Assembly (NCBI GenBank): GCA_002394185.1
Contig: DGTB01000135.1
Span: 1 to 22,655, forward strand
DNA from: Bacteroidales bacterium UBA4347
Lineage (GTDB): Bacteria; Bacteroidota; Bacteroidia; Bacteroidales; P3
Length of the DNA: 22,655 nucleotides
Reading direction: 5' to 3'
Part shown: positions 6,811 to 14,487 of the stretch, one piece after another
Layout of the letters: each line of letters begins with the position of its first letter
How positions within the stretch are numbered: position 1 is the stretch's first letter
Made by a program: the position numbers and the translations under genes
The notes under the pieces: generated by a model
What the model was told of the DNA's origin: nothing
Databases searched by the model: none
What the model saw: only the letters and a program-made list of their open reading frames with translations

Positions 6811-7794
6811 TCAATACCCTTTCTTGTTTTTATAGAGTAGGTAGATAAACAGCGGGGCACCCACCATCGAGGTGAGGCTGCCCACCGGCAGTTCGCTCGG
6901 TCGCAGCACGGTGCGTGCCAATGTGTCGCAGATGAGCACGAAGATGGCTCCGCACAGGATGGAGTAGGGCACCACCTTGCGGTTGTCGGGCCCTGCCACC
7001 AGGCGCACGGCATGGGGAACAATCAGACCCACAAAGCCTATCACGCCGCACGAACTCACGGCGAAGGCCACCATCAACGTGGTGAACAGCAGCAGCCTGC
7101 GCTTCACCTTCTCCACCTCGCAGCCCATGCTCTGCGCCGCCTCGCTGCCTGCCAGCAGCAGGTTCAGGTCGCGGCCGTGCCACAGCACCACGCCTATGCC
7201 CACCGCCGCCACGGGCAGCAGCATCCACACATCGGTCCACGTCGAGCTGCCGAAGCTTCCCATGGTCCAGAAGATGATGCTGTCCATCTTCTCCTGGTTG
7301 AGCACCATTAGGAACGAGATAACGGCCGAGATGAGCAGCGTCAGGCATACGCCCGTCAGCAGCAGGGTGGTGGTGTGCATGCGGTTGCCGATGGAGGCTA
7401 TCTTGTAGATGACCAGCACCGTCAGCAGTGCCATGGCCAACGCCAGTCCGCCCACGCCCCACAGCCAGGCCTCCAGGCCCAGCAATATGGCCACCGCCGC
7501 TCCCAGCGAGGCGCCGCTGCTGACGCCCAGCACGTAGGGGTCCGTCAGGGGGTTGCGGAAAATGCTTTGGTAGGCCGCGCCGCACACGCTCAGCACCGCC
7601 CCCACCAAGGCGCCCATCAGCACCCTCGGTAGGCGCAGCTGCCAGAAAATCTGCGAACGGCCTGCAATGTCCTCCATGCTGATGTCCACGGCACCAAACA
7701 TGCAGCTGACCACCATCGTGGCCGCCAGCAGCACCGCCAGCCCCAGGATTATCCAGGGGTTGGCATGCGTGGACTTATAGGGCTTATGGGACAT
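6811..7794 (-). CDS. FecCD/BtuC-family ABC transporter permease
   Basis: A 327-residue inner-membrane permease with about nine to ten hydrophobic segments. Family landmarks are RLPR (54-57), RNPLTDPYVLG followed by VSSGASLG (80-98), the coupling-region block GVIGFVGLIVPHAVRLV (250-266) and the C-terminal ELPVGSLTSMVGAPLF (301-316). It would form a dimer carrying iron-siderophore, heme or cobalamin across the inner membrane with the ATPase encoded next. The start at 7794 (MSHKPYKS) lies 8 nt after the dapB stop; the frame is open further upstream only inside dapB. No periplasmic binding protein gene is near, so the system is incomplete as seen here and may borrow one from elsewhere. Confidence 0.93.
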   Translation of the reverse strand: MSHKPYKSTHANPWIILGLAVLLAATMVVSCMFGAVDISMEDIAGRSQIFWQLRLPRVLMGALVGAVLSVCGAAYQSIFRNPLTDPYVLGVSSGASLGAAVAILLGLEAWLWGVGGLALAMALLTVLVIYKIASIGNRMHTTTLLLTGVCLTLLISAVISFLMVLNQEKMDSIIFWTMGSFGSSTWTDVWMLLPVAAVGIGVVLWHGRDLNLLLAGSEAAQSMGCEVEKVKRRLLLFTTLMVAFAVSSCGVIGFVGLIVPHAVRLVAGPDNRKVVPYSILCGAIFVLICDTLARTVLRPSELPVGSLTSMVGAPLFIYLLYKNKKGY

Positions 7795-7802
7795 ATCAGG
7801 GC

Positions 7803-8474
7803 TTACAGTATGTCTTTCATCGTATACACCCCTGGCTGCGCTGAGGCCAGGAACTCCGCCGCCAGCAGCGCCCCCAGGGCCAGCCCTTTGCGGCTGTGGG
7901 CCTCGTGGGTAAGGGTGAGGGTGTCTATCTCGCTGTCGTAGACCACCGTGTGCGTCCCCGGCACCTCGCCTTCGCGGTAGGAGGCTATCGGGACGTCCTC
8001 CGCTTTCCGCGCTCCGCACTCCACTATCTGCTCCTGCAGCGTGATGGCTGTGCCGCTCGGGGCGTCGAGTTTGTGGATGTGGTGCGTCTCGCTGATGCCG
8101 ACGGTGTAGTCCGTGCGGCCTTTCATCAGCTCCGCCAGGCGGCGGTTCAGGGCGAACATGATGTTCATGCCGATGCTGAAGTTGGTGGCCGTGAAGAGGC
8201 GTCCGCCCTGGGCCTTGCATTCGCCGGCCACCCGCTCGTAGTCGGCGTACCACCCCGTGGTGCCGCACACCACGGGCACGCCCCCTTCCAGGCAGCGCAG
8301 CAGGTTGGCCGTCGCCGTCTGTGGCGTGGTGAACTCGATGGCCACATCGGCCTCTATCTTCGCGGGCCAGGGGTCGTCGCGGTCAATCCTCGCGGTGACC
8401 TTGTGTCCCCGCTCCGCGGCCAGCGCCTCGATGGCGTGGCCCATTTTTCCGTATCCTATCAGTGCTATGTTCAT
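7803..8474 (-). CDS. dapB: 4-hydroxy-tetrahydrodipicolinate reductase
   Basis: DapB reduces hydroxy-tetrahydrodipicolinate with NAD(P)H in the lysine and meso-diaminopimelate pathway in the cytoplasm; DAP is needed for peptidoglycan. The 223-residue protein is shorter than the E. coli enzyme (273), as in other Bacteroidota. The nucleotide-binding GYGKMG (7-12), EFTTPQTA (47-54), CGTTGW (70-75), ATNFSIGMN (96-104) and the catalytic SETHHIHKLDAPSGT (128-142) are all present, with His131 and Lys135 matching E. coli His159 and Lys163. The start at 8474 (MNIALIGYG) is chosen because the 20 residues upstream cross a promoter-like segment. It is first in the unit with the ABC permease, ATPase and NlpC/CapA fusion. 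Confidence 0.95.
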   Translation of the reverse strand: MNIALIGYGKMGHAIEALAAERGHKVTARIDRDDPWPAKIEADVAIEFTTPQTATANLLRCLEGGVPVVCGTTGWYADYERVAGECKAQGGRLFTATNFSIGMNIMFALNRRLAELMKGRTDYTVGISETHHIHKLDAPSGTAITLQEQIVECGARKAEDVPIASYREGEVPGTHTVVYDSEIDTLTLTHEAHSRKGLALGALLAAEFLASAQPGVYTMKDIL

Positions 8475-8486
8475 TATTTCTGTAAA

Positions 8487-8514
8487 CGAAATATTCTTTT
8501 TTTTATTGTGCCAA
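8487..8514 (-). promoter_or_regulatory. possible dapB promoter
   Basis: On the minus strand TTGG (8511-8514), about 17-18 bp of A-rich spacer, then TATTTCG (8487-8493), one mismatch from TAnnTTTG. It lies 13 bp before the dapB start, so the leader would be very short. No convincing terminator was seen between the 8547-9782 gene and dapB, so read-through is equally possible. Confidence 0.35.
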
Positions 8515-8546
8515 CCTTGCATGTTTATCGCCAATCAGCCGCTTCC

Positions 8547-9782
8547 CTACTGCCCGGTGCGTTGTTTGCCGAGCTGGAAGAGATATCCGGCAAGGGTGTT
8601 GAACACCTGGGGTTCGCCGCCGTCGGAGGCGCGGAAGGTGCGGTATCGGCCCTCGTGGATGTATTCCAGGAGGTACTCGCCACCGTCGATGACAAAGGTG
8701 CCCGTCATGTCGTCCGGCAGGTGGGTGTCGAGGAAAGCGTCCATCCGCCGGCGCACCTCGGCCAGCTCGCTGTCGCTGAGGTCGAAGTCGACACTGGCTG
8801 TCAGTTTCATCTCTTTGCCGTAGCCATAGGCCTGGTTGAAGTGGAGGCGGCGTCCCTCCAGGCGCACCACGCAGATGTAGCCCCAGGGACTCCAAACGGT
8901 GTAGCGCAGTGTGCCCTCGGCGGCCATGGGACTGCAGAGGCTCGGCTCGCCCAGTTCCGGGAACCTCCGCTGAAGGAAATAGTCCAGCCACTGCCTGTAT
9001 TCCATGAGAGCCATCAGGTCCTTCGTTGTGTCGGCGAGCGTGGCCTCGTCGCAGGCCGGCAGGTACATCACCTTGGGGTCCTTGGGCTTGCGCACGTCGG
9101 GTTCTCCGGCGAGACCCAAATGGCGGTGCAGCTGCTGCAGGGCAGGGTAGAGCCACGGCGTCGCCTTGCGGTCGTAGGCCATCAGGGCATAGCGGTAGGC
9201 GCTGTCGGCGGCATGGGGATAGGTGCGCCGCGAGGCCAGGGGAAACAGCCAGTCGGCATAGTAGAGCCTGGCCAGCCGCAGGGCATGCGTCTCTTCGTCA
9301 ATGTGGCGGACGGGCTTGCCCTTGTAGTCCGTCCAATAATGTGTATCCCGCGCCATGGGATTGACGCTGAGGGCCTCCACGTCGGTACGCATCGCGCTGT
9401 CGCACTTGGCGCGGTGCCACTCGTAGTCCTTGGTTTTACGCACCATCTTCCTCAGCACCAGCGAGTCGACGGTCATGTCCTCGTCGATGGTGAAGACGGG
9501 ATAGTCGAAGTTTCCAACCGCGATGACGGGCAATCGCAGATAGCAACGTGCCCCGCGGGCGATGCCGGTGAAGCAGACCGTGCCGTCGATGGTGTCAAGT
9601 TTTTCATCGACATGGCGGGGCATATAGCGCGCCGTGTCCTCGCCCTCCACAATCAGATACGGGTGAAAATAACCGCTTGCCAAATGGCCCCCGGGCATGA
9701 AAATCCGCGCACGGAAGGTGACCTGTGCGCTGCCCATGGATGCCGCCAGCAGCGACAACGCAAGCGTGGCTACATATTTCAT
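8547..9782 (-). CDS. exported protein of unknown function
   Basis: A 411-residue protein with a clear signal peptide (1-19, ending SMGSA before Gln20) and no lipobox, so probably periplasmic or secreted. I do not recognise the family. The N-terminal part (about 20-130) looks beta-rich. The middle is helical and rich in Tyr, Arg and Asp (RLARLYYADWLFPLA and neighbours). The C-terminal third (about 290-400) alternates aromatic and charged residues in a way that suggests another beta domain, with WSPWGY and GYGKEM segments. No catalytic signature is evident. Its start lies 9 nt downstream of the 9792-10247 lipoprotein gene on the same strand, so the two form an operon and probably share a role in the envelope. 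Confidence 0.8.
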   Translation of the reverse strand: MKYVATLALSLLAASMGSAQVTFRARIFMPGGHLASGYFHPYLIVEGEDTARYMPRHVDEKLDTIDGTVCFTGIARGARCYLRLPVIAVGNFDYPVFTIDEDMTVDSLVLRKMVRKTKDYEWHRAKCDSAMRTDVEALSVNPMARDTHYWTDYKGKPVRHIDEETHALRLARLYYADWLFPLASRRTYPHAADSAYRYALMAYDRKATPWLYPALQQLHRHLGLAGEPDVRKPKDPKVMYLPACDEATLADTTKDLMALMEYRQWLDYFLQRRFPELGEPSLCSPMAAEGTLRYTVWSPWGYICVVRLEGRRLHFNQAYGYGKEMKLTASVDFDLSDSELAEVRRRMDAFLDTHLPDDMTGTFVIDGGEYLLEYIHEGRYRTFRASDGGEPQVFNTLAGYLFQLGKQRTGQ

Positions 9783-9791
9783 AGCAGCCTC

Positions 9792-10247
9792 CTACTGCAA
9801 GGTCAGCGTGCCGTGGAAGGTCCAGAAGGTGTCCACATTGCTGAGATAGGTGTGGGCAAAGTAGCCTTCAGCCACCATGGTGGTCTCTTCTACCTGGTTG
9901 CCTTCGGCGTCGGTGTGGGTTAATATGTTCATCTCCTTGATCAGCATCCGCACAGACTCGTCCCAGTTCGGCTTCAGGTAGCGTCTGCCTTCAATGGTGC
10001 TGCCATTGAGTTTCCAACTATAGGTGTTGAAGGCGCTGAACCTCATGCTGTCTTGGTCGAACGACAGATAGGTATTGGAAAAATCGCCCGACAGCGAGTC
10101 GAACATCCAACTGCGGCCCACGAAGTATATAAGAGTGGGCTTGAGGTTGCCGCGGGTCTTGTATTCCTCTTTGCCGCAGGCCACCGCCTGCAGCAGGCAG
10201 CAGGCCATGAAGGCCCCCATAAGAATTCTGATGTGATTGTTTTTCAT
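9792..10247 (-). CDS. small lipoprotein of unknown function
   Basis: A 151-residue protein with a lipoprotein signal peptide; the hydrophobic segment ends in a lipobox LQAVAC, with Cys24 as the expected lipidated residue followed by GKEE. The mature part is about 127 residues and looks beta-rich, with evenly spaced aromatics (SWMFDS, YLSFD, YSWKLNG, FWTFHGTLTLQ) and ending in an amphipathic strand. Its size, an ordered Asp/Ser-rich barrel-like pattern and the mention of no enzyme motif suggest a lipocalin-like or similar small beta fold, but this is a guess. It is the first gene of a two-gene unit with the 411-residue exported protein, 9 nt apart, under its own promoter at 10348-10377. Confidence 0.8.
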   Translation of the reverse strand: MKNNHIRILMGAFMACCLLQAVACGKEEYKTRGNLKPTLIYFVGRSWMFDSLSGDFSNTYLSFDQDSMRFSAFNTYSWKLNGSTIEGRRYLKPNWDESVRMLIKEMNILTHTDAEGNQVEETTMVAEGYFAHTYLSNVDTFWTFHGTLTLQ

Positions 10248-10347
10248 ATTTGTATCTTTTTTTTCTATTTCTCGTTTATGCTAATTGCAATAGTATGAGC
10301 ACGATACACCAATCTACCGTGCAAGGGAACCAATCGGTTTCAACCTG

Positions 10348-10377
10348 CAAATATACAAAAAATATTTGAAATGCAAA
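10348..10377 (-). promoter_or_regulatory. promoter of the 10247-8547 gene pair
   Basis: On the minus strand TTTG (10374-10377), an 18-bp spacer and TATATTTG (10348-10355) match the consensus fully. The leader of roughly 90 nt contains two small hairpins, AACC/GGTT (10328-10331 with 10336-10339) and GCACG/CGTGC (10299-10303 with 10318-10322). The 285-bp divergent gap to ribBA holds no other gene that I can support. Confidence 0.7.
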
Positions 10378-10471
10378 TTTACTTTCCCTCCGTTAGATCG
10401 CATGCTGTTTTTACATGTGGTAAAATCTCGTCTAATCTTTGCCCTCCTTTTGCAGGTGGGGAAGAATATTT

Positions 10472-10503
10472 TTAGGCGATATGAACTTTTTTTTGTAAAT
10501 TTG
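10472..10503 (+). promoter_or_regulatory. ribBA promoter
   Basis: TAAATTTG at 10496-10503 matches the -7 element; TTTAG near 10471-10475 is an imperfect -33. Transcription would begin near 10510, only about 22 nt before the ribBA start, leaving no room for an FMN riboswitch downstream of it; none of the conserved FMN-element sequence was seen upstream either. Confidence 0.6.
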
Positions 10504-10532
10504 CAGTCGCAACTAATATTCAGTTTTTTAAT

Positions 10533-11744
10533 ATGGAATTCAAAGTCAATACTATAGAAGAGGCCATCGAGGATTTCCGCGAGGGCAAATTCGTCATTGT
10601 CGTCGACGACGAGGACCGCGAGAACGAAGGCGACTTTATCATGGCGGCGGAGAAGATTACCGCCGAGCACGTCAACTTCATGCTCAAGAACGGACGCGGA
10701 GTGCTCTGCGCTCCCATCACCGAGGAGCGCTGCCACGAGCTGCAGCTCGATATGCAGGTGCACGACAATACGTCGCTCCTTGGCACTCCGTTTACCATCA
10801 CCGTCGACAATCTGGAAGATGGCTGCACCACGGGCGTCAGTATGCATGACCGCGCCAGCACCATTCGCGCCTTGGCCGATCCTGCCACCAAACCCACACA
10901 GTTGGGCCGTCCCGGCCACATCAATCCCCTGCGCGCGCGCAATGGCGGCGTGTTGGTGCGTGCCGGCCACACCGAGGCCGCCGTCGACCTGGCCCGCCTC
11001 GCCGGCCTGTATCCCGCCGGTGCTCTCATCGAAATCATCAACGACGATGGCACCATGGCCCGCATGCCCCAGCTGCAGGAAGTGGCCAAAAAGTTTGGCC
11101 TCAAGATTGTCACCATCAAAGACCTCATCGCCTACCGCATAGCCCACGAGACACTGATCCGCAAGGAGCAGGAGGTGTTCCTGCCCACTCGATGGGGCAA
11201 CTTCCAGCTCATCGCCTACACTCAGCTCGACAACGGCAATACGCACATGGTGCTGAAGAAAGGCGAATGGGAAGAGGATGAACCCGTTCTCGTGCGTGTA
11301 CACTCGAGCTGCGCCACGGGCGACATCTTCGGTTCCTGCAAGTGTGACTGTGGCGAGCAGCTGCACCGCTCCATGGAGATGATCGAGCACGAGGGCAAGG
11401 GTCTCATAGCCTACATGAGCCAGGAGGGCCGTGGCATCGGTTTGGTAAACAAACTCCGTGCCTATCACCTTCAGGAGCAAGGTTTCGACACTGTTGATGC
11501 CAACCTCAAGCTGGGATTCAAGGCGGACGAGCGCGACTACGGCATCGGCGCCCAGATTCTGCGCGACCAGAAAGTTACCAAGATGCGTCTCATCACCAAT
11601 AACCCAGTGAAGCGCACCGGTCTCGAGGGTTATGGCCTGAAAGTGACCGAAATTGTCCCCATCGTCGTTGAGCCTAATAAATACAACGAGCGCTACCTCA
11701 AGACCAAGCAGGACCGCATGGGTCACGAGTTGCACATGAGATGA
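10533..11744 (+). CDS. ribBA: bifunctional DHBP synthase / GTP cyclohydrolase II
   Basis: Catalyses both entry reactions of riboflavin synthesis: ribulose 5-phosphate to dihydroxybutanone phosphate (RibB part, about 1-205) and GTP ring opening (RibA part, about 206-403). In RibB the acidic DDEDRENEGDF (25-35) and GHTEAAVDLARLAG (145-158) segments carry the metal and substrate residues. In RibA the zinc ligands are Cys260, Cys271 and Cys273 (spacing 11 and 2, as in E. coli RibA), followed by the YMSQEGRGIGL catalytic block (294-304). Length 403 is normal for the fused enzyme. No other rib gene is adjacent. The stop codon overlaps the next start as ATGA, so the small TIGR04076-like protein is translated with it. 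Confidence 0.96.
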   Translation: MEFKVNTIEEAIEDFREGKFVIVVDDEDRENEGDFIMAAEKITAEHVNFMLKNGRGVLCAPITEERCHELQLDMQVHDNTSLLGTPFTITVDNLEDGCTTGVSMHDRASTIRALADPATKPTQLGRPGHINPLRARNGGVLVRAGHTEAAVDLARLAGLYPAGALIEIINDDGTMARMPQLQEVAKKFGLKIVTIKDLIAYRIAHETLIRKEQEVFLPTRWGNFQLIAYTQLDNGNTHMVLKKGEWEEDEPVLVRVHSSCATGDIFGSCKCDCGEQLHRSMEMIEHEGKGLIAYMSQEGRGIGLVNKLRAYHLQEQGFDTVDANLKLGFKADERDYGIGAQILRDQKVTKMRLITNNPVKRTGLEGYGLKVTEIVPIVVEPNKYNERYLKTKQDRMGHELHMR

Positions 11745-12046
11745 AAAAAGTCCGCATCACAGCTGTCCGTAAGACTGAGTATCCAGACCTTATGGCGCAA
11801 TATGAAAACCCCATCGAGCATGCGTGTGATGTCTCGGTGGGGCAACAGTGGGTCTCCGTTGACGGCAAGTGTCCTGTGGGTATGTGTCCGTCAGCTTGGG
11901 ATAGCATGAAGAGCTTTGCCGAAGCCCTCGCCCGTGGCGAGGGCAACTTTTTCGATGGTTGGATGCAAAACCCGGCGAGCGCCATGATCAGCTGCAACGA
12001 TGGCTTCCGCCCTGTCAGTTTCTACCTCGAGGCGCTCAACGAGTAG
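11741..12046 (+). CDS. small TIGR04076-like protein
   Basis: A 101-residue cytoplasmic protein with no signal peptide. It starts MKKVRITAVRKT and has the conserved CPVGMCPSAWDSM core (44-56) and a C-terminal SCNDGFRPVSFYLE block (84-97), which I recognise as the TIGR04076 family; its function is not established. Four cysteines (29, 44, 49, 85) could bind a metal or cofactor, but this is inference. It overlaps the ribBA stop by 4 bp and its own 3' end overlaps the convergent HMA gene by 11 bp. Translational coupling to ribBA is the only functional hint available. Confidence 0.75.
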   Translation: MKKVRITAVRKTEYPDLMAQYENPIEHACDVSVGQQWVSVDGKCPVGMCPSAWDSMKSFAEALARGEGNFFDGWMQNPASAMISCNDGFRPVSFYLEALNE

Positions 12047-12368
12047 ATTTTTTCTGCTTCTTGGATTTGTCGTAGTCTGCCTTGGATTGGTCGGAGAGGA
12101 CTTTGGTGTCGTATCCGATTTTCTTCATTGCGGACTGGATGTTCTCCTTGGTGGTCTTGGCGGCGTTGTAGGTGACGGTGACGGTCTGATCCTTGACGGA
12201 GGTCTCAATCTTAGTGATGCCTTTCTCGAAGCGAAGGTTCTTTTTGATTTTGTTCTCACAGTTCTCGCAGTGCATCTGGGGTGTGGGTGTCATGACGAGC
12301 ACGCGGAGTTCTTTACCGCCAAGCATCAGCAGGAGACTGGAAAGGAGAATTAAAAGTGTCTGTTTCAT
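12036..12368 (-). CDS. exported heavy-metal-associated (HMA) domain protein
   Basis: A 110-residue protein with a hydrophobic N-terminus (about 4-17) that looks like a signal peptide, though the cleavage site is unclear. The HMA domain covers about 23-90; the metal site MHCENC (32-37) supplies Cys34 and Cys37, as in copper-binding chaperones and P-type ATPase N-domains, and IGYDTKV near 84-90 closes the fold. A Lys/Asp-rich tail (93-110) follows. It is 18 nt downstream of the TonB receptor gene on the same strand. In this phylum such proteins sit beside TonB receptors and metal efflux genes, so a periplasmic metal carrier or scavenger is likely; the metal is not determined, copper being the first guess. 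Confidence 0.88.
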   Translation of the reverse strand: MKQTLLILLSSLLLMLGGKELRVLVMTPTPQMHCENCENKIKKNLRFEKGITKIETSVKDQTVTVTYNAAKTTKENIQSAMKKIGYDTKVLSDQSKADYDKSKKQKKSTR

Positions 12369-12386
12369 ATTGTTGTTTTTTTTAAG

Positions 12387-14396
12387 TTAAAGGTTCATGC
12401 GTAGGCCTGCATAGGCCATGATGCCGTGTACGGGTCCCCAAACGAGTGTAGGGTCGAAGGTGGAGGACCAGGGGTTGGCGGTATTGATGACGGGAATAGG
12501 CTGGCGATAGTTGGTGAGGTTCTCGCCTCCGACGTAGAGGGAGAAGTGGCGGAATTCGCGCGTTATCTGTATATTGAGTTGCGGATAGGCGGGGAACTCC
12601 TCGTCGCTCACCAGGGTGCCGTCGGCATCAAAATAGTGTGGCATGCGGCCGGGACCGTTGAGTTGCAGCGTGAGGTCCACCTGCCAGAGGGCCATCATGG
12701 GCTTCCAGCTGAGGGTGAGGAGGCCTTTGTAACGGCTCTGGAGGGGCTTCTCCATGAGGGTGCCGCCGTAGGTGCAGCGCACGTAGTTGTAGCGGAAGGC
12801 GGCGAGGATGTTCAGCTCTTCGACAATGTCGCAGCTGGCGTCGAGTTGGAAGGTGGAGGAGAAGGAGCTGCCGTTGAGGTTGGCAACGATTACCTTGGTG
12901 GGGTCGCTGTCGTAGTCCACCACTGCCTGGTGCTGGAAGCGGGTGTGGTAGAACTCGGCGTTGACCATCACGTCGCGGTCGCCCGCGGGGATGATGAAAG
13001 CTCCGCTGAGGCCTGTGTTCCAAGCCTGTTCCTGTATGGGGTCACCGGAGAGGACCAGCGGTCGTCCCGAGGCCAGGAGGTAGTGGTTCTCGGCCAAGGG
13101 ATAGGTAGTGCGGTAGCCTTTGCCTATGGAACCGCGGAAGGTCACCCAGTCGTTGACCATCCATTTCAAGTGCAGGCGCGGCGTGGCGAAGGTACCGAAG
13201 AGGCTGCTGTGGTCGGCTCTCAAGCCCGCCATAGCGGTAAAGTGGTAGTCGGGCTTGAAGGTGTATTGCACGTAGGCTCCGGGGGTGACCTCTTGGGTAG
13301 AAAGCGTGAGGGGGGAAGGAATAGTCTCTTCTATGTGGTCGGCGTTGAGGCTCAGACCAGTGGAGAGACTGTGGATGTCGTCGAATTCGTGCTCGAGCAT
13401 CAGCTGTGCCGAAAGGGTGGAGAAGTTGTTGGTGTAGTTCTTCACGGGGAAAGATGAGGCCTCGGGGTGGTCGGTGTTGCCGAAGTTGCCGTTGAGGCGG
13501 TGGTGCGAGGCATTGGCCATGAAAGCCAGGTTGGTATTGTGCAGCTGGTCGAGCAGGTAGGCATGCTTCATGTAGACTTCCATACGGCGGTTGTCGACCA
13601 GGGCGCGGTAGGGGACAGCAATGTCTTTGACCAACTGGCCCCCCTCGCGGTTCTCATCGAGGAAATTGATACCGGCATGCATGATGTAGCGTCCGCGCTT
13701 GTATTTCCAGCGGTTGGAGAGGTTGATCTGCCGCAGGGCCGGGGAGTCGTGCCAAAGGTCGCCGTCGGCATCGTGGTGGGCAAAGTCCTGCTCGTAGTGG
13801 GCAAAGAGTTCGGTGCTGAGGTAGGGGTTGAGGTGGATGTTGCCCATGAGGTTACCCTCGGCCTTGAGGCGGCTGTCGCCATAGAGGTTCAGCGACAGGC
13901 CGGGTTCTTCGTCGGGCTTTACATATTCGACGTCGATTTGGCCGGTGATGCTCTGGTAGCCCTGTTTGACGCTGGAGGTGCCTTTGCTGACCTGTATGCT
14001 TTTCATCCAGGCACCAGGCACATAGCTCAGTAGATAGGGCGAGGCGGGGCCACCGCCCATAGGCAGGTTCTCTATCAGCATCTGTACATATTGGCCGCTG
14101 AGGCCGAGGAGTTTGATCTGGCGTGCGCCCACGGCGGCATCATTGTAGTTGACGTCCACCGAGGGGTTGGCCACAAAGCTCTCGCCGAGGTTGCAGCAGG
14201 CGGCGCGGAAGAGCTCGCCCTGGCCGATTTCGGTGCCGTTGACGGCACCGCCCATGCGCGACACCCCCTCGGAACGCCGGGCTCCGACAGAGACCTCCTC
14301 CAAGACGCGGCTGCGGGTGCTGTCGTCCTGTTGTGCGACACACCAAGGCGCCACCAGGAGCAGGCATGCAATAATAACATTCCTTTTCATATTCAT
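12387..14396 (-). CDS. TonB-dependent outer-membrane receptor, probably for a metal complex
   Basis: A 669-residue outer-membrane receptor with a signal peptide (ending CVAQ near residue 21). The plug domain (about 30-160) includes LEEVSVGARR (32-41) and the block RQIKLLGLSGQYVQMLIE (92-109) typical of the family, followed by a 22-strand barrel region. The C-terminus YVGGENLTNYRQ and GPVHGIMAYAGLRMNL is the usual last-strand arrangement. It lacks the carboxypeptidase-regulatory N-terminal domain seen in SusC proteins, so a glycan-uptake role is unlikely. Adjacent Cys67-Cys68 in the plug (FRAACCNLGESF) are unusual and could bind metal. A second ATG at 14390 is an equally good start. Linked to the HMA gene 18 nt downstream, it probably handles a metal; no clear promoter was found. 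Confidence 0.92.
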   Translation of the reverse strand: MNMKRNVIIACLLLVAPWCVAQQDDSTRSRVLEEVSVGARRSEGVSRMGGAVNGTEIGQGELFRAACCNLGESFVANPSVDVNYNDAAVGARQIKLLGLSGQYVQMLIENLPMGGGPASPYLLSYVPGAWMKSIQVSKGTSSVKQGYQSITGQIDVEYVKPDEEPGLSLNLYGDSRLKAEGNLMGNIHLNPYLSTELFAHYEQDFAHHDADGDLWHDSPALRQINLSNRWKYKRGRYIMHAGINFLDENREGGQLVKDIAVPYRALVDNRRMEVYMKHAYLLDQLHNTNLAFMANASHHRLNGNFGNTDHPEASSFPVKNYTNNFSTLSAQLMLEHEFDDIHSLSTGLSLNADHIEETIPSPLTLSTQEVTPGAYVQYTFKPDYHFTAMAGLRADHSSLFGTFATPRLHLKWMVNDWVTFRGSIGKGYRTTYPLAENHYLLASGRPLVLSGDPIQEQAWNTGLSGAFIIPAGDRDVMVNAEFYHTRFQHQAVVDYDSDPTKVIVANLNGSSFSSTFQLDASCDIVEELNILAAFRYNYVRCTYGGTLMEKPLQSRYKGLLTLSWKPMMALWQVDLTLQLNGPGRMPHYFDADGTLVSDEEFPAYPQLNIQITREFRHFSLYVGGENLTNYRQPIPVINTANPWSSTFDPTLVWGPVHGIMAYAGLRMNL

Positions 14397-14440
14397 ATTA
14401 TAATTAACGCAGAGTCTCGTAAATTATTATGTGTGGACAA

Positions 14441-14448
14441 TATTTTTG
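14441..14448 (+). promoter_or_regulatory. -7 element upstream of the C69 peptidase
   Basis: TATTTTTG matches TAnnTTTG and lies 39 bp before the start codon; no good -33 element accompanies it, so the call is weak. The divergent gap 14397-14487 (91 bp) must also hold the start site of the TonB receptor gene. Confidence 0.45.
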
Positions 14449-14487
14449 GTAATGGCACGTTATTAATGCTATAGATAAACAGACGAT

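Noticed and set aside
7896..9923. 675-codon plus-strand open frame over dapB and its upstream genes
   Set aside because: It spans several real minus-strand genes and their intergenic gap; no start signal or motif supports it.
10248..10532. FMN riboswitch controlling ribBA
   Set aside because: The likely transcription start is only about 22 nt before the ATG and the conserved FMN-aptamer sequence was not seen in the gap.
10314..11735. 473-codon minus-strand open frame opposite ribBA
   Set aside because: ribBA is intact on the plus strand with all zinc and acidic motifs; the antisense frame is a by-product.
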